Positions 17,366 through 26,418 of a stretch of 64,000 bases of DNA are shown one piece after another; positions within the stretch are counted from its first letter, which is position 1; every line of letters starts with the position of its first letter. The notes under the pieces are model-generated. The model worked only from the letters and a program-made list of their open reading frames with translations. It was not told the origin of the DNA and made no database searches. This stretch comes from Phycisphaerales bacterium (GTDB lineage Bacteria > Planctomycetota > Phycisphaerae > Phycisphaerales > UBA1924), in NCBI GenBank assembly GCA_029260495.1, contig JAJDDD010000009.1, positions 124,001-188,000 on the forward strand, written 5' to 3'. The translations under genes were made by a program, and so were the position numbers.

Positions 17366-17932
17366 ATGGGAGAGCGAATCGAGCGACAACTGATTCACAA
17401 GGGTTCAAAGTTTGATTTTGAGCAGGTGACGACTCGGACATCGTCGGGGGCGATCGTGACGCGCGAAGTGGTGCGGCATCCGGGGGCGGTGGTCATCGTG
17501 CCGATTCTGGGTGATGGGAGGCTGGCGCTGATTCGCAACTATCGCGTGGCGGTGGGTAAGAAAGTGTGGGAGCTTCCGGCGGGTACGATTGACCCGGGGG
17601 AAGAGCCGAACGTCTGCGCCAGTCGGGAGTTAGTCGAGGAAACGGGGTATGAGGCAGGTGAGCTGACGCCGCTGGGGGCGTTTTTCACGACGCCTGGGAT
17701 GACGGATGAGCTTATGCACGCATTTGCAGCGACCGATCTTCGGGAAGTGGGCCAAAAGCTTGAAGAAGGTGAGGATATTGAGTTGCGCCTTGTGCCAACG
17801 GCTGAGGCGATCGGCATGATTGACTCTGGTGAGCTTGCGGATGGGAAGTCGATGGTGGCAATTTTGCTTGCTGAGCGTCGAGGCTTGCTCAGTGAAACCG
17901 TGACAGCCGGTGAGGTTCATAAAAAACCATGA
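17366..17932 (+). CDS. Nudix hydrolase (ADP-ribose pyrophosphatase-like)
   Basis: A 188-residue Nudix enzyme. A perfect Nudix box begins at GTIDPGEE and continues through RELVEETGY, matching GX5EX7REUXEEXGU. The upstream LPAGTID and the ADP-ribose-type GAFFTTPGMTDELMHAFAA suggest hydrolysis of ADP-ribose or similar nucleotide sugars. The start is the ATG at 17366, 18 bases from the divergent MlaF-like gene; longer in-frame starts run through that gene and are rejected. Its stop overlaps the next start by ATGA. Confidence 0.9.
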   Translation: MGERIERQLIHKGSKFDFEQVTTRTSSGAIVTREVVRHPGAVVIVPILGDGRLALIRNYRVAVGKKVWELPAGTIDPGEEPNVCASRELVEETGYEAGELTPLGAFFTTPGMTDELMHAFAATDLREVGQKLEEGEDIELRLVPTAEAIGMIDSGELADGKSMVAILLAERRGLLSETVTAGEVHKKP

Positions 17933-18966
17933 GCTTCACGGACCGCGACTACAACCAGTCTGAGGGAGGCGGAAAGGTTCGTCACGTCTTCGGGCGGATC
18001 TTCGGTGACTCGGAGAATCCGTTGGGGTGGTCGTTGCCTCTGGGCTCAGCGTTTGGGATTCGCGTGAAGCTGCATTTGCTGTTCGTGATTCTGATTCCGA
18101 GTTTTATTCTGTGGTCGATCACGAAGGATGGCTGGGGGGCGATGTATACGACGCTCATCATGGGCACGCTCTTCGCGGTGGTGCTGGTGCATGAGTTTGG
18201 GCATTGCTTTGCGTGTCGATGGGCGGGGGGTGATGCGGATGAGATTATTTTGTGGCCGCTGGGCGGGTTGGCGATGTGCGCGCCGCCGCATACCTGGCGC
18301 GCGAATCTGATTACGACGGCGGGCGGGCCGCTGGTGAATGTGGTTTTGTTTCCGATCACGAGCGCGGCGCTGGCGGTGATGGGGTACCCCGAATCTATTT
18401 TGTTCAACCCGTTTAATTGGGTTCCGGCGCTGACGGCGTCGGGGTCGTGGGTGTACCTGGTGGTGTGGGTGCTGCACGCGGTGAACTTGATGATTCTGGC
18501 GTTCAATGTGCTGCTTCCGATGTATCCGATGGATGGGGCGAGATTGGTGCAGGCGTTGCTCTGGCGCAAACAGGGGTATCGGAAGGCGACGGAGATCACG
18601 ACGATTGCGGGTGTGGTTGCGGCGGGGGTTGTGGGGATTTTTGCGATTCTGACCAACCAGATGATGCTGCTGGCGATCGCGTTCTTTGGAGGGCTTGTCT
18701 CGTGGCAGACGAGGCAGCAGGTGCGGATGGAGGAGTACAGCGCTGTCGGGGGTGGGTACAGCGTGCCTGAATGGACAGCGGAAGCTGAAGATCCCGGGAA
18801 AGAGCGGCAGCGACGGGCAGAGGAAAAACAGCATGAGCGCGAGGAGAAGGAGCGGGCGGAGGTGGATCGGATTCTGGCGAAGATCGCGGAGAAGGGGATG
18901 GGGAGCTTGAGCGTTCGTGAGAAGCGGGCTCTGCACAGCGCGACGAAGAAGAGGCAGGGCGGGTAA
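17929..18966 (+). CDS. Site-2 protease family metalloprotease (M50)
   Basis: An intramembrane zinc metalloprotease, 345 residues. HEFGH (residues 88-92) supplies two His ligands and the Glu; MYPMDG (198-203, Asp202) is the third-ligand region. About six hydrophobic segments span residues 45-240. The C-terminal 80 residues are soluble: a charged Glu/Arg/Lys helix, then DRILAKIAEKGMGSLSVREK and a basic end. A very similar last 30 residues occur in the next gene. M50 enzymes cleave membrane-spanning substrates such as anti-sigma factors; the substrate here is unknown. There is no PDZ or CBS domain. Start overlaps the Nudix stop. Confidence 0.93.
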   Translation: MSFTDRDYNQSEGGGKVRHVFGRIFGDSENPLGWSLPLGSAFGIRVKLHLLFVILIPSFILWSITKDGWGAMYTTLIMGTLFAVVLVHEFGHCFACRWAGGDADEIILWPLGGLAMCAPPHTWRANLITTAGGPLVNVVLFPITSAALAVMGYPESILFNPFNWVPALTASGSWVYLVVWVLHAVNLMILAFNVLLPMYPMDGARLVQALLWRKQGYRKATEITTIAGVVAAGVVGIFAILTNQMMLLAIAFFGGLVSWQTRQQVRMEEYSAVGGGYSVPEWTAEAEDPGKERQRRAEEKQHEREEKERAEVDRILAKIAEKGMGSLSVREKRALHSATKKRQGG

Positions 18967-19043
18967 ACTCGCCGACGGGCGATTCCCAAGAAGGCGCAGG
19001 CAGCGCATAGACCACACGAGCCACGGAGCACGATCAAAACGTC

Positions 19044-20108
19044 ATGGGCATTTATGACCGCGAGTACATCCGGAGCGGGCGCAAGACTCCGGGGGCAGTG
19101 GGCGGGATGCGGATGTGGTCGTTCAACACCTGGTTGATCGTGATTAATGTGGCGGTGTTTTTTCTAGGTGGTGTGCTGGGAAATGCAACCGGTCTGGTGG
19201 CGGTGGACATGGGGACGTTTCACGATCGGAATGCGTCGTCGGTGCAGATTGAGCGGGCGGTGGAAGCGCCGGCGGCGCCGAGCAATTCGGTCCGGTTCAG
19301 GCGGGTGCTCGTTGATCCACAAACGCAGGAGGTTGTGGGATTTCATGAGTATCAGTGGATGCAGCCTTTGGAGGCGTACTTCCATTTTTCGACGGCGAAG
19401 TTTTTTGGGTTGGAAGTGTGGAGGCTGATCGGTTTTCAGTTTTTGCATGCGAACTTCACGCATCTGTTATTCAACATGATCGGGCTGTACTTCTTTGGCG
19501 GGCTGGTGGAGGGATATCTGGGATTCAAGCGGTATGCAGCGTTTTATCTGGTGAGCGGGATCTGCGGGGCGCTGATGTACCTGGTCTTGAACGGGATTGG
19601 TTTTTTGGTGATGCAGTCCAATCCGCAGTTGCACATTCCCGGATTGCTGTTCAATAATCCGCACATGCCGCTCATTGGGGCGTCGGCGGGTGTGTTTGGC
19701 GTGTTGATGGCGGCGGCGTTTGTGGCGCCGAATGCGAGGATTTTGGTGTTCTTCATTCTGCCGATGCGTCTGGCGACGGCGGCGTATGGCATGGCGATCC
19801 TGGCGTTTATTAATTTGGTGACGGGGGCAGCGAATGCGGGCGGCGAGGCGGCACACATGGGGGGGGCGCTGGCGGGGTTCTTTTTCATCAGGCACACGCA
19901 TTTGCTGCATGATTTTTTTGATATTTTCGGGTCTGCGAAGAAGGCTGGGGCGGGGGCTCGCGATTCGGCGGCGAGGAAGATCAGCCGGGCGCCGAGCGAT
20001 GGTGAACTGGATAGGATTCTGTCGAAGGTGGCGACGGGCGGGCTGCACAGTTTGACGGAGGCAGAGCGGCGGACGTTGCGGCGGGCGACGGAATCGCGCC
20101 GGCGGTAG
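19044..20108 (+). CDS. Rhomboid-family intramembrane serine protease
   Basis: A 354-residue rhomboid. Catalytic Ser214 lies in GASAGVFG and His271 in EAAHMGG. The oxyanion-side motif HANFTHLLFNM (His135, His140, Asn144) is present. An insertion of about 75 residues between the first helix and the core includes RVLVDPQTQEVVGFHEY. The C-terminus has DRILSKVATGGLHSLTEAER and a basic end, matching the tail of the preceding M50 protease. It starts 77 bases after that gene and ends 13 bases before tgt, so it is in one run with them. Substrate unknown. Confidence 0.94.
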   Translation: MGIYDREYIRSGRKTPGAVGGMRMWSFNTWLIVINVAVFFLGGVLGNATGLVAVDMGTFHDRNASSVQIERAVEAPAAPSNSVRFRRVLVDPQTQEVVGFHEYQWMQPLEAYFHFSTAKFFGLEVWRLIGFQFLHANFTHLLFNMIGLYFFGGLVEGYLGFKRYAAFYLVSGICGALMYLVLNGIGFLVMQSNPQLHIPGLLFNNPHMPLIGASAGVFGVLMAAAFVAPNARILVFFILPMRLATAAYGMAILAFINLVTGAANAGGEAAHMGGALAGFFFIRHTHLLHDFFDIFGSAKKAGAGARDSAARKISRAPSDGELDRILSKVATGGLHSLTEAERRTLRRATESRRR

Positions 20109-20121
20109 CCTCTGGGCGCAG

Positions 20122-21369
20122 ATGGCGATTACGTTTGAGATTCTGGAGCGGTCGGCGTCGACGGGGGCGCGTGTGGGGAGAGTGCATACGCCGCACGGAA
20201 GTTTCCAGACGCCGGCGTTCATGCCGGTGGGGACGCGGGCTTCGGTGAAGGGGCTGATGCCTGATCTTGTGGCGCAGACGGGGAGCGAGATCATCCTTTC
20301 CAATACCTATCACCTGCTGCTGCGCCCGGGTCCGGAGTTGATCGCGGGGCGGGGCGGGCTGCACGAGTTCATGCGGTGGTCCGGGCCGATTTTGACCGAC
20401 TCGGGCGGGTATCAGGTGTATTCGCTTTCGGATACGAATCGTGTGACGGATGAGGGGGTGGTGTTCAAGAGCGTGGTGGACGGGCGGATGATCGAGATGA
20501 CGCCCGAAGTTTCGATGGAGACGCAGCACAAGCTTGGCGCGGACATCATGATGGCGTTTGACGATTGTCCGCCTTCGGTTGATCCGACGACGATGAGCGA
20601 GGCGCGGCTGCGTCTGGCGAAGACGGCGACGGCGTCGTACAAGCGCGGGTATGACCACAACGTGAGGCTGGATGAGTCCAATGAGCGCACGGTGCGGTGG
20701 CTGGAGCGGTGCGCGCAGTTTCACAACAAGAGCGGGCGAGCGGAGACGCAGGCGCTCTTTGGGATTGTGCAGGGCGGGGCGGACCTGGAAAAGCGGGATT
20801 GGTCTATTGAGAGGATCTGCGCGATCGAGCTGCCCGGGTATGCGATCGGCGGGGTGGCGGTGGGGGAGGGGTTTCCCGACATCGTTCGAGTGGTGGAATA
20901 TGTGGCGCCGAAACTGCCTGATGCGAAACCTCGGTATCTGATGGGGGTCGGGTATGAGCGTGATCTCGTGGCGGCGGTGCGGGCGGGATGCGACATGTTT
21001 GATTGCGTGCTGCCGACACGGAACGGGAGGAATGCGAACGCCTTCACGCCGACGGGGCAGGTTCGGCTGAAGAACGCGAAATTTGCGGAGGATGATCGCC
21101 CAATAGATGAGGGGTGCGATTGCGCGGCGTGCTCGGCTTCCGGGGCCTGCGTTGGAGCTGGGCCGTTCTCGCGGGCGTATTTGCGGCATCTGTTTCAGGC
21201 GGGGGAGATGTTGGGGCCGATTCTGGTGAGTTTGCACAATGTTCGGCACTTCCAGAGGCTCATGTTGGACATCCGGGGGACGATCCGCGATGATGACTGG
21301 TCTGCATTTGCCCGGCGTTGGCCCGTGGCGGCCGCTGGCGTTCTGGGGGTCGCCTCATCTGGTGCATGA
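20122..21369 (+). CDS. tgt: tRNA-guanine transglycosylase (queuine tRNA-ribosyltransferase)
   Basis: It exchanges guanine-34 for the queuosine precursor preQ1 in tRNAs for Asp, Asn, His and Tyr. It has 415 residues, slightly longer than the usual 375-390. The catalytic regions are TDSGGYQVYSL (Asp93) and MFDCVLPTRNGR. The zinc ligands are CDCAAC and the His of SLHNVRH. It is followed by yajC and secDF, a gene order widely seen in bacteria (tgt-yajC-secD-secF). Confidence 0.97.
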   Translation: MAITFEILERSASTGARVGRVHTPHGSFQTPAFMPVGTRASVKGLMPDLVAQTGSEIILSNTYHLLLRPGPELIAGRGGLHEFMRWSGPILTDSGGYQVYSLSDTNRVTDEGVVFKSVVDGRMIEMTPEVSMETQHKLGADIMMAFDDCPPSVDPTTMSEARLRLAKTATASYKRGYDHNVRLDESNERTVRWLERCAQFHNKSGRAETQALFGIVQGGADLEKRDWSIERICAIELPGYAIGGVAVGEGFPDIVRVVEYVAPKLPDAKPRYLMGVGYERDLVAAVRAGCDMFDCVLPTRNGRNANAFTPTGQVRLKNAKFAEDDRPIDEGCDCAACSASGACVGAGPFSRAYLRHLFQAGEMLGPILVSLHNVRHFQRLMLDIRGTIRDDDWSAFARRWPVAAAGVLGVASSGA

Positions 21370-21553
21370 GCCGCAGCTTCTCGGAGTGGCGGGTGGCGGT
21401 TTGCCGTTTCGTTGCCTCGGACGGTGAGTCTGTGTCTGTCCCTCCGTTTTTCCTTTTGACGCATTCAGAGCTATGAATGCACGTTCGATTTTCCTGATTC
21501 AAGAATTTCCAGATTCACTCCAGTTTGATTCACTCTTGAAGGAATCCAGCGCG

Positions 21554-22027
21554 ATGACGCTTTACAACAACACTATTGATTCGCACTTCACCTTGGCGAT
21601 GGCGCCGGGTGTGCCCGGGCTTGGGAACGGCGTCACCGATGGCGCCGCGACGCCATTGCAGGGGCAGGATGGCTCGACTGGCGCTCCGGCGGGGAAGACG
21701 CCTAGCCCGTTTGGCGGGATATTTCCCTTCCTTATCATTTTCATGCTTCTGATCATGTTCCTTCCGATGCTTGCCGGTCGGAAGGAGAAGAAGCGGAAGG
21801 CTGAGCTGCTCGCGAGCATTTCGAAGCACGATCGCGTGCAGACAGTCGGGGGCGTCATTGGGACGGTCGTGGACGTGCGCGGCGCCGAGATTGTTCTGAA
21901 GGTTGATGAATCCACGAACACGAAGATTCGCTTTGCGCGTGCGTCTGTTCAGCAGGTGCTGAAGAAGGCGGGGGCGCCGGAGCCGTCGAGCGATATTGTC
22001 GAGCCGGCAGTCGCCGCCACTGTGTAA
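21554..22027 (+). CDS. yajC: Preprotein translocase accessory subunit YajC
   Basis: A single-span membrane protein that associates with SecDF. It has 157 residues from the ATG at 21554, with GAAGGA about 10 bases upstream. An upstream ATG at 21473 would add 27 residues without a good ribosome-binding site. It has a long Gly/Pro/Ser/Thr-rich N-terminal part, one helix (IFPFLIIFMLLIMFLPML), then the conserved GRKEKKRKAELLASISKHDR and GGVIGTVVDV. It lies directly before secDF. Confidence 0.93.
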   Translation: MTLYNNTIDSHFTLAMAPGVPGLGNGVTDGAATPLQGQDGSTGAPAGKTPSPFGGIFPFLIIFMLLIMFLPMLAGRKEKKRKAELLASISKHDRVQTVGGVIGTVVDVRGAEIVLKVDESTNTKIRFARASVQQVLKKAGAPEPSSDIVEPAVAATV

Positions 22028-22084
22028 TCAATCAAGATATTCCACCGTCCTGTCGCGTCCAGATTTGCACGAGCTATTCACGTT

Positions 22085-25000
22085 ATGAACTATACGATTC
22101 GCAATGTTGTTCTGATCCTCATCGTTCTTGTTGTTTCGGGGTTTTCGATCTTTCCGCCCGATGCGAAACTGCGCAAGGGAAAGGATCTCGCTGGCGGAGT
22201 GACGCTGGTGTACACGGTCGATCTCGAAGGGGTCGAGAATCCGAGCGACACGATCGAGCAGATGATCGATGTTCTGAAGCGGCGAGTTGATCCGAAGGGT
22301 CTTTTTGAGATTTCCTTCGTGCCGCAGGGGCGCAATCGAATTGAAGTGAGCATGCCGCTTCCAACCAAGGATGTGATGCGGCTGCGCGATGACTACACCG
22401 CGCTCATTGACAAGCTCGCCGAGCGGGCGATTGATTCTGCGGAGCTGGATCGCGCGCTGCGGCTCGATGAGAGCGATCGGACGCGGCGGCTGAAAGAGAT
22501 TGCAGGCGCGAATCAGGCGAGACTTGCGCTTCTGGAGAACGCAGCTGAGGCGCATGATGCGTCCGTCGCAGCGCGGGCTGAGTATGAGCAGATCAAAGAC
22601 GATCCGGGAATGCTGCCCGAAGAAATTGAAGAGGCGCAGCTGGCGGCGGGCACAGCGATGGTCGGCTTTGAGGAGGCGCGCAATGCAGTTCTGGCGACTT
22701 CGATCGCGAAGAATCGTGTGGAGCGGATGTTGCAGCTCTCAACTGAAGAGCGGTTCATTCGCAATGACGAGACAAAGGACGTTGAGAAGCTTCCGAGCGC
22801 ACGGCAGCTTGCGCTGGACCAGTTGCTCGCAGAGCATCCTGAAGCTGCAGATGAGATTCAGGAAATTGTTGAGTCGTTTGAAATTTATGCAGGGAAACGG
22901 CGCGGGCTTGATGACACAAGCGACCTGAAGCGTTTGCTGCGCGGGGCGGGCGTGCTGAACTTTCGCATCGCGGTGGAGCCGGGCGAACACCCGCAGGAAG
23001 CGCGCCTGCGTCAAGAGCTGCGCGAGCGCGGGCCGACCGGTGTTGACGCGGATGATGTCAAGTGGTTCCCATTGCATGATGTTGGAGCGTGGTACGACTC
23101 CAAGCAGGAGTTTGAATCGCTAAAGGCGAATCCGGCCGGATTCCTAGCTAGGCGAGAGTTGGTTGGCGAGGAGCACGATGGTGCGTACTACGCTCTCCTC
23201 TGGGATACTGACGCTCAGGCGATGACGGAGTCGGACGGGAAGTGGCGCGTTACACGAGCGTATGAGTCGCGCGACACATTCGGACGCCCTTCGATTGTGT
23301 TCAATACAGATTCGCTTGGGGGTTCTTTGCTCGGCGAACTGACCGGGGCCCACATCGGCAAGCCGATGGCGGTGCTCCTGGATAATCGTGTGTACACGGC
23401 GCCGAATCTAACTGGTCGAATCACGACGAACGGGCAGATTGTTGGCACGTTCTCGGCGGAAGACATTGATTACATCCGACGCACGCTGGGCGCAGGCTCC
23501 CTGCAGGCGAAGCTGGCGCCGGCTCCGATTTCGGAAGAAGTGGTCGGGCCGCAGCTTGGCGCCGATAACTTGCGGGCGGGTTTTCGCGCGTCGTGGATCG
23601 CGTTGATCGTTGTCGCACTGTTTATGGTGATGTACTACTTCACGTCTGGTTTTGTCGCTGTGTTTGCGCTTATTTGCAACGCGGTGATGATTCTTGGCGC
23701 CATGAGTCTTGCGCGGGCGGCGTTTACGCTTCCCGGCATCGCGGGCATTGTGCTGACGTTCGGCATGGCGGTGGATGCAAATGTGCTCATCTACGAGCGC
23801 ATTCGCGAAGAGCTTGAAGCCGGGAGCGATCTCAAGACGGCGGTGCGTCTTGGGTATCAGAAGGTGATGTCGACGATTGTCGATGCGAATGTGACGAATC
23901 TGATCGTCTGTCTGGTGCTCGGGTACACGGCGACGACCGAGATTCGCGGATTTGCGATTACGCTGGGCATCGGCATTGTCGCGACGCTCTTTAGCTCGCT
24001 GTTCATCACGCGGGTGATCTTCACGATTCTGGTTGAGCATGTGAAGATCAAGCGGATGGTTCAGTTGCCAATGGTGGTGCCGGGGTTGCAGCGTGCGTTG
24101 AGTCCGCAGATCGATTGGTTGAAAGGACGGCCGTTCTTCCTGTTTATCTCAACAATCCTGCTTGGGATTGGCATTGGGATGGTTGTGATACAGGGGGAGG
24201 AGATGCTTGGCTACCAGTTCCGTGGGGGCACGGTTGTTGATGTGTCGTTCAAGGACGGGCCGGATGGTGAGCGAATTGTCAAATCGCGCGATGAGGTGGA
24301 AGGGAAGATTCTCGAACAGGTGGATCTGGCGCCGCCCGATTCAGAGGCGGCGCGAATGCGCGATGTGGAGATCATCCCGGTCGAGCCGCAAGCGGGCGGG
24401 GTGATTTCAGATCGATTCAAGATCAAGACGATTGCGTCAGATTCAGCGATGGTGGCGGAGTTTGTAAGCCGGGCTCTGGAGGATTGGATCGACACCCAGC
24501 CTCCACTTCGCTTTACCGGCGCAGGGGACATGGACACCAACACCGCGCCGGTGTATCGCGTGCTTGATCCCGTATTGGGCGAGAACATTGACATGCCCGC
24601 GATTCGAGATCGCGTGGACGAGGTGATGGGTGGTGTGGCGATTGTCCTGGCGGACCTTGACCCGCCGCCTTCCAGATCGAGTCTTGAAGCGCGTTTGCGG
24701 CAGATTCGCAATCAGCCTGACTTTGAGGATATGGCTGACCGGTCAGCCGAGGTTCGCATTCTTCAGGGAACGGAAGATCGGGTCGAGGCGGCAGCGATTA
24801 TTGTGGGCGATCCCGCCATCTCCGAACTCACCGATAATCGCGTCTGGCGCACCGAGCTTGCGGAAAAGGAATGGCGCCTGGTGCGCGAAGCGCTGACGAG
24901 TTCGACAACGCTGGCGGGCGTGCAGTCGTTTGATGCAGAGATCGCGCGAACGTTCCGGGCCCGGGCGATTGTCGCGGTCGGGCTCAGCCTGCTTGGAATC

Positions 25001-25564
25001 CTGATCTACATTTGGATTCGCTTTGGTTCGCTGCGGTATTCGGTCGCTGCGATTGTTGCGCTACTTCACGATGTCATTGCAGTTGTCGGACTGATTGCGC
25101 TGGCAGAGATCGTGTACCACGCGAGTCCGAGCATTGCAGGGGCGCTGCTGATTGAGCCTTTCAAGATTGATCTCGGCCTGATCGCAGCGCTGCTAACGAT
25201 TATTGGTTATTCACTGAACGACACTATCGTGATTCTCGATCGCATTCGTGAGAATCGCGGGAAGCTTGCGTATGCGAGCCGGAAAGTCGTGAATAACTCC
25301 ATCAATCAAACGATCAGCCGAACGCTCATTACGTCGGGCACAACGCTGCTCGCAGTCGGAATCATGTATGTCGTCGGAGGCGAGGGCATCCGCTCATTCA
25401 CCTTTGCGTTGCTCTGCGGCGTGGTGGTAGGGACGTACTCGTCGATCGCTGTCGCTTCGCCCTTGGTGTATTCGGCCAAGATGACGTCTGGGCCGACGCG
25501 ATCCCGGTCGGGTCAAACTGGGAGCGATTCTCACTCCGAGCAGAATGAGCTGATGCACGCCTGA
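22085..25564 (+). CDS. secDF: Fused protein translocase SecD-SecF
   Basis: SecD and SecF use the proton gradient to drive late steps of Sec export; here they are one 1159-residue chain. The SecD half has KDLAGGVTLVYTVD, a large periplasmic P1 domain with a coiled-coil insertion (about 110-265), then the six-helix region with FGMAVDANVLIYERIREEL. The SecF half begins near residue 660, with YQFRGGTVVDVSF, a periplasmic domain, and helices with TIIGYSLNDTIVILDRIREN. Both RND-type halves are intact. The SecD periplasmic insertion is longer than in E. coli. The gene follows yajC by 57 bases. Confidence 0.97.
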   Translation: MNYTIRNVVLILIVLVVSGFSIFPPDAKLRKGKDLAGGVTLVYTVDLEGVENPSDTIEQMIDVLKRRVDPKGLFEISFVPQGRNRIEVSMPLPTKDVMRLRDDYTALIDKLAERAIDSAELDRALRLDESDRTRRLKEIAGANQARLALLENAAEAHDASVAARAEYEQIKDDPGMLPEEIEEAQLAAGTAMVGFEEARNAVLATSIAKNRVERMLQLSTEERFIRNDETKDVEKLPSARQLALDQLLAEHPEAADEIQEIVESFEIYAGKRRGLDDTSDLKRLLRGAGVLNFRIAVEPGEHPQEARLRQELRERGPTGVDADDVKWFPLHDVGAWYDSKQEFESLKANPAGFLARRELVGEEHDGAYYALLWDTDAQAMTESDGKWRVTRAYESRDTFGRPSIVFNTDSLGGSLLGELTGAHIGKPMAVLLDNRVYTAPNLTGRITTNGQIVGTFSAEDIDYIRRTLGAGSLQAKLAPAPISEEVVGPQLGADNLRAGFRASWIALIVVALFMVMYYFTSGFVAVFALICNAVMILGAMSLARAAFTLPGIAGIVLTFGMAVDANVLIYERIREELEAGSDLKTAVRLGYQKVMSTIVDANVTNLIVCLVLGYTATTEIRGFAITLGIGIVATLFSSLFITRVIFTILVEHVKIKRMVQLPMVVPGLQRALSPQIDWLKGRPFFLFISTILLGIGIGMVVIQGEEMLGYQFRGGTVVDVSFKDGPDGERIVKSRDEVEGKILEQVDLAPPDSEAARMRDVEIIPVEPQAGGVISDRFKIKTIASDSAMVAEFVSRALEDWIDTQPPLRFTGAGDMDTNTAPVYRVLDPVLGENIDMPAIRDRVDEVMGGVAIVLADLDPPPSRSSLEARLRQIRNQPDFEDMADRSAEVRILQGTEDRVEAAAIIVGDPAISELTDNRVWRTELAEKEWRLVREALTSSTTLAGVQSFDAEIARTFRARAIVAVGLSLLGILIYIWIRFGSLRYSVAAIVALLHDVIAVVGLIALAEIVYHASPSIAGALLIEPFKIDLGLIAALLTIIGYSLNDTIVILDRIRENRGKLAYASRKVVNNSINQTISRTLITSGTTLLAVGIMYVVGGEGIRSFTFALLCGVVVGTYSSIAVASPLVYSAKMTSGPTRSRSGQTGSDSHSEQNELMHA

Positions 25565-25623
25565 ATCAAAAGGAAGATCAACCACCGGGGCCTAGAGAAC
25601 CGATTTAATATGCACGAATGGAT

Positions 25624-25647
25624 GGGTGAGCAGCCGCTGGCTCACCC
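25624..25647 (+). repeat. Perfect inverted repeat in the LysM gene leader
   Basis: GGGTGAGC (25624-25631) and GCTCACCC (25640-25647) form a perfect 8-bp stem with an 8-base loop, between secDF and the LysM gene. There is no T run, so it is not a standard terminator. It could be an RNA processing site, a mRNA-stabilising hairpin or an operator. Confidence 0.45.
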
Positions 25648-25674
25648 AGAGAGAAAGCTTTCGGAGCGACTTCC

Positions 25675-26418
25675 ATGCGGGACGTGCCACATCGGATCAT
25701 CCTCTTGGCGCTCATGCTGGTTGGCGTGTGGATCGTCACCTATTGGCTGTGGCCGGGGGGCACGCAGGGCGATCGTGAGCCGCCGATTACATTTTCCGAC
25801 GCGCCGCCGGCGTTGGCGAACGACGATAGCGAGCCTGCGCTAGATAAAGGTCTTGGGGTGAGTGAGACGCTGGAGGTTGTGCCTGACGCGGCTCACGGCG
25901 CGGGCGACTCAGTTGACGTTATCGAAGCTGGCGATGATCCTGATCTTGCGCTGCTTCCGCCTGAGTTTGATGACTATGTTGTGAAAAAGGGTGATGATCT
26001 GATGTCCCTCGCGGATCGTATTTATGGCGACGAACGACTTTGGCATGCGATCGCCAAAGCGAATAAGAGCATCGATCCCAAGCGTCTGCGAGTCGGGACA
26101 ACGCTGCGCATCCCGCGCAACCCCGCCAACATCGAAGGGGTGATCGTGGATGCTCGCACAGCCGAGCCCGTCGAAGAGCCAACGCTTCCGGCGCCTGCGC
26201 CTATTGAATACACGGTGGAGCCGGGCGACATGCTGAGTGGCATCGCCAAGCAGTTTTATGGCAAGCACACCGCGTGGACAGTTATATTTGAAGCGAATCG
26301 GCACACGATTGACGCGCCCGAGGATATTCGTCCCGGGATGAAGCTGGTGATTCCGCCGCCGCAATCGCTTCCGGCTGAACTGCGGGCTGGCGTTGGCGAG
26401 GGCCGGGCCGATGGCTGA
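25675..26418 (+). CDS. Membrane-anchored protein with two LysM domains
   Basis: A 247-residue protein with an N-terminal transmembrane anchor (ILLALMLVGVWIVTYWLW), an acidic linker, then two LysM domains. The first is at about residues 101-150 (VVKKGDDLMSLADRIYG, ending TLRIPRN) and the second at about 180-235 (YTVEPGDMLSGIAKQFYG, ending KLVIPPP). LysM binds N-acetylglucosamine polymers such as peptidoglycan, so it likely sits at the cell wall. There is no catalytic domain. It overlaps the start of the next gene by 8 bases, so the two are coupled. Confidence 0.88.
   Translation: MRDVPHRIILLALMLVGVWIVTYWLWPGGTQGDREPPITFSDAPPALANDDSEPALDKGLGVSETLEVVPDAAHGAGDSVDVIEAGDDPDLALLPPEFDDYVVKKGDDLMSLADRIYGDERLWHAIAKANKSIDPKRLRVGTTLRIPRNPANIEGVIVDARTAEPVEEPTLPAPAPIEYTVEPGDMLSGIAKQFYGKHTAWTVIFEANRHTIDAPEDIRPGMKLVIPPPQSLPAELRAGVGEGRADG

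Noticed and set aside
19981-21249. A 422-codon minus-strand reading frame
   Set aside because: It is antisense to tgt and rich in Arg, Pro and His, as expected for a shadow of high-GC coding sequence.
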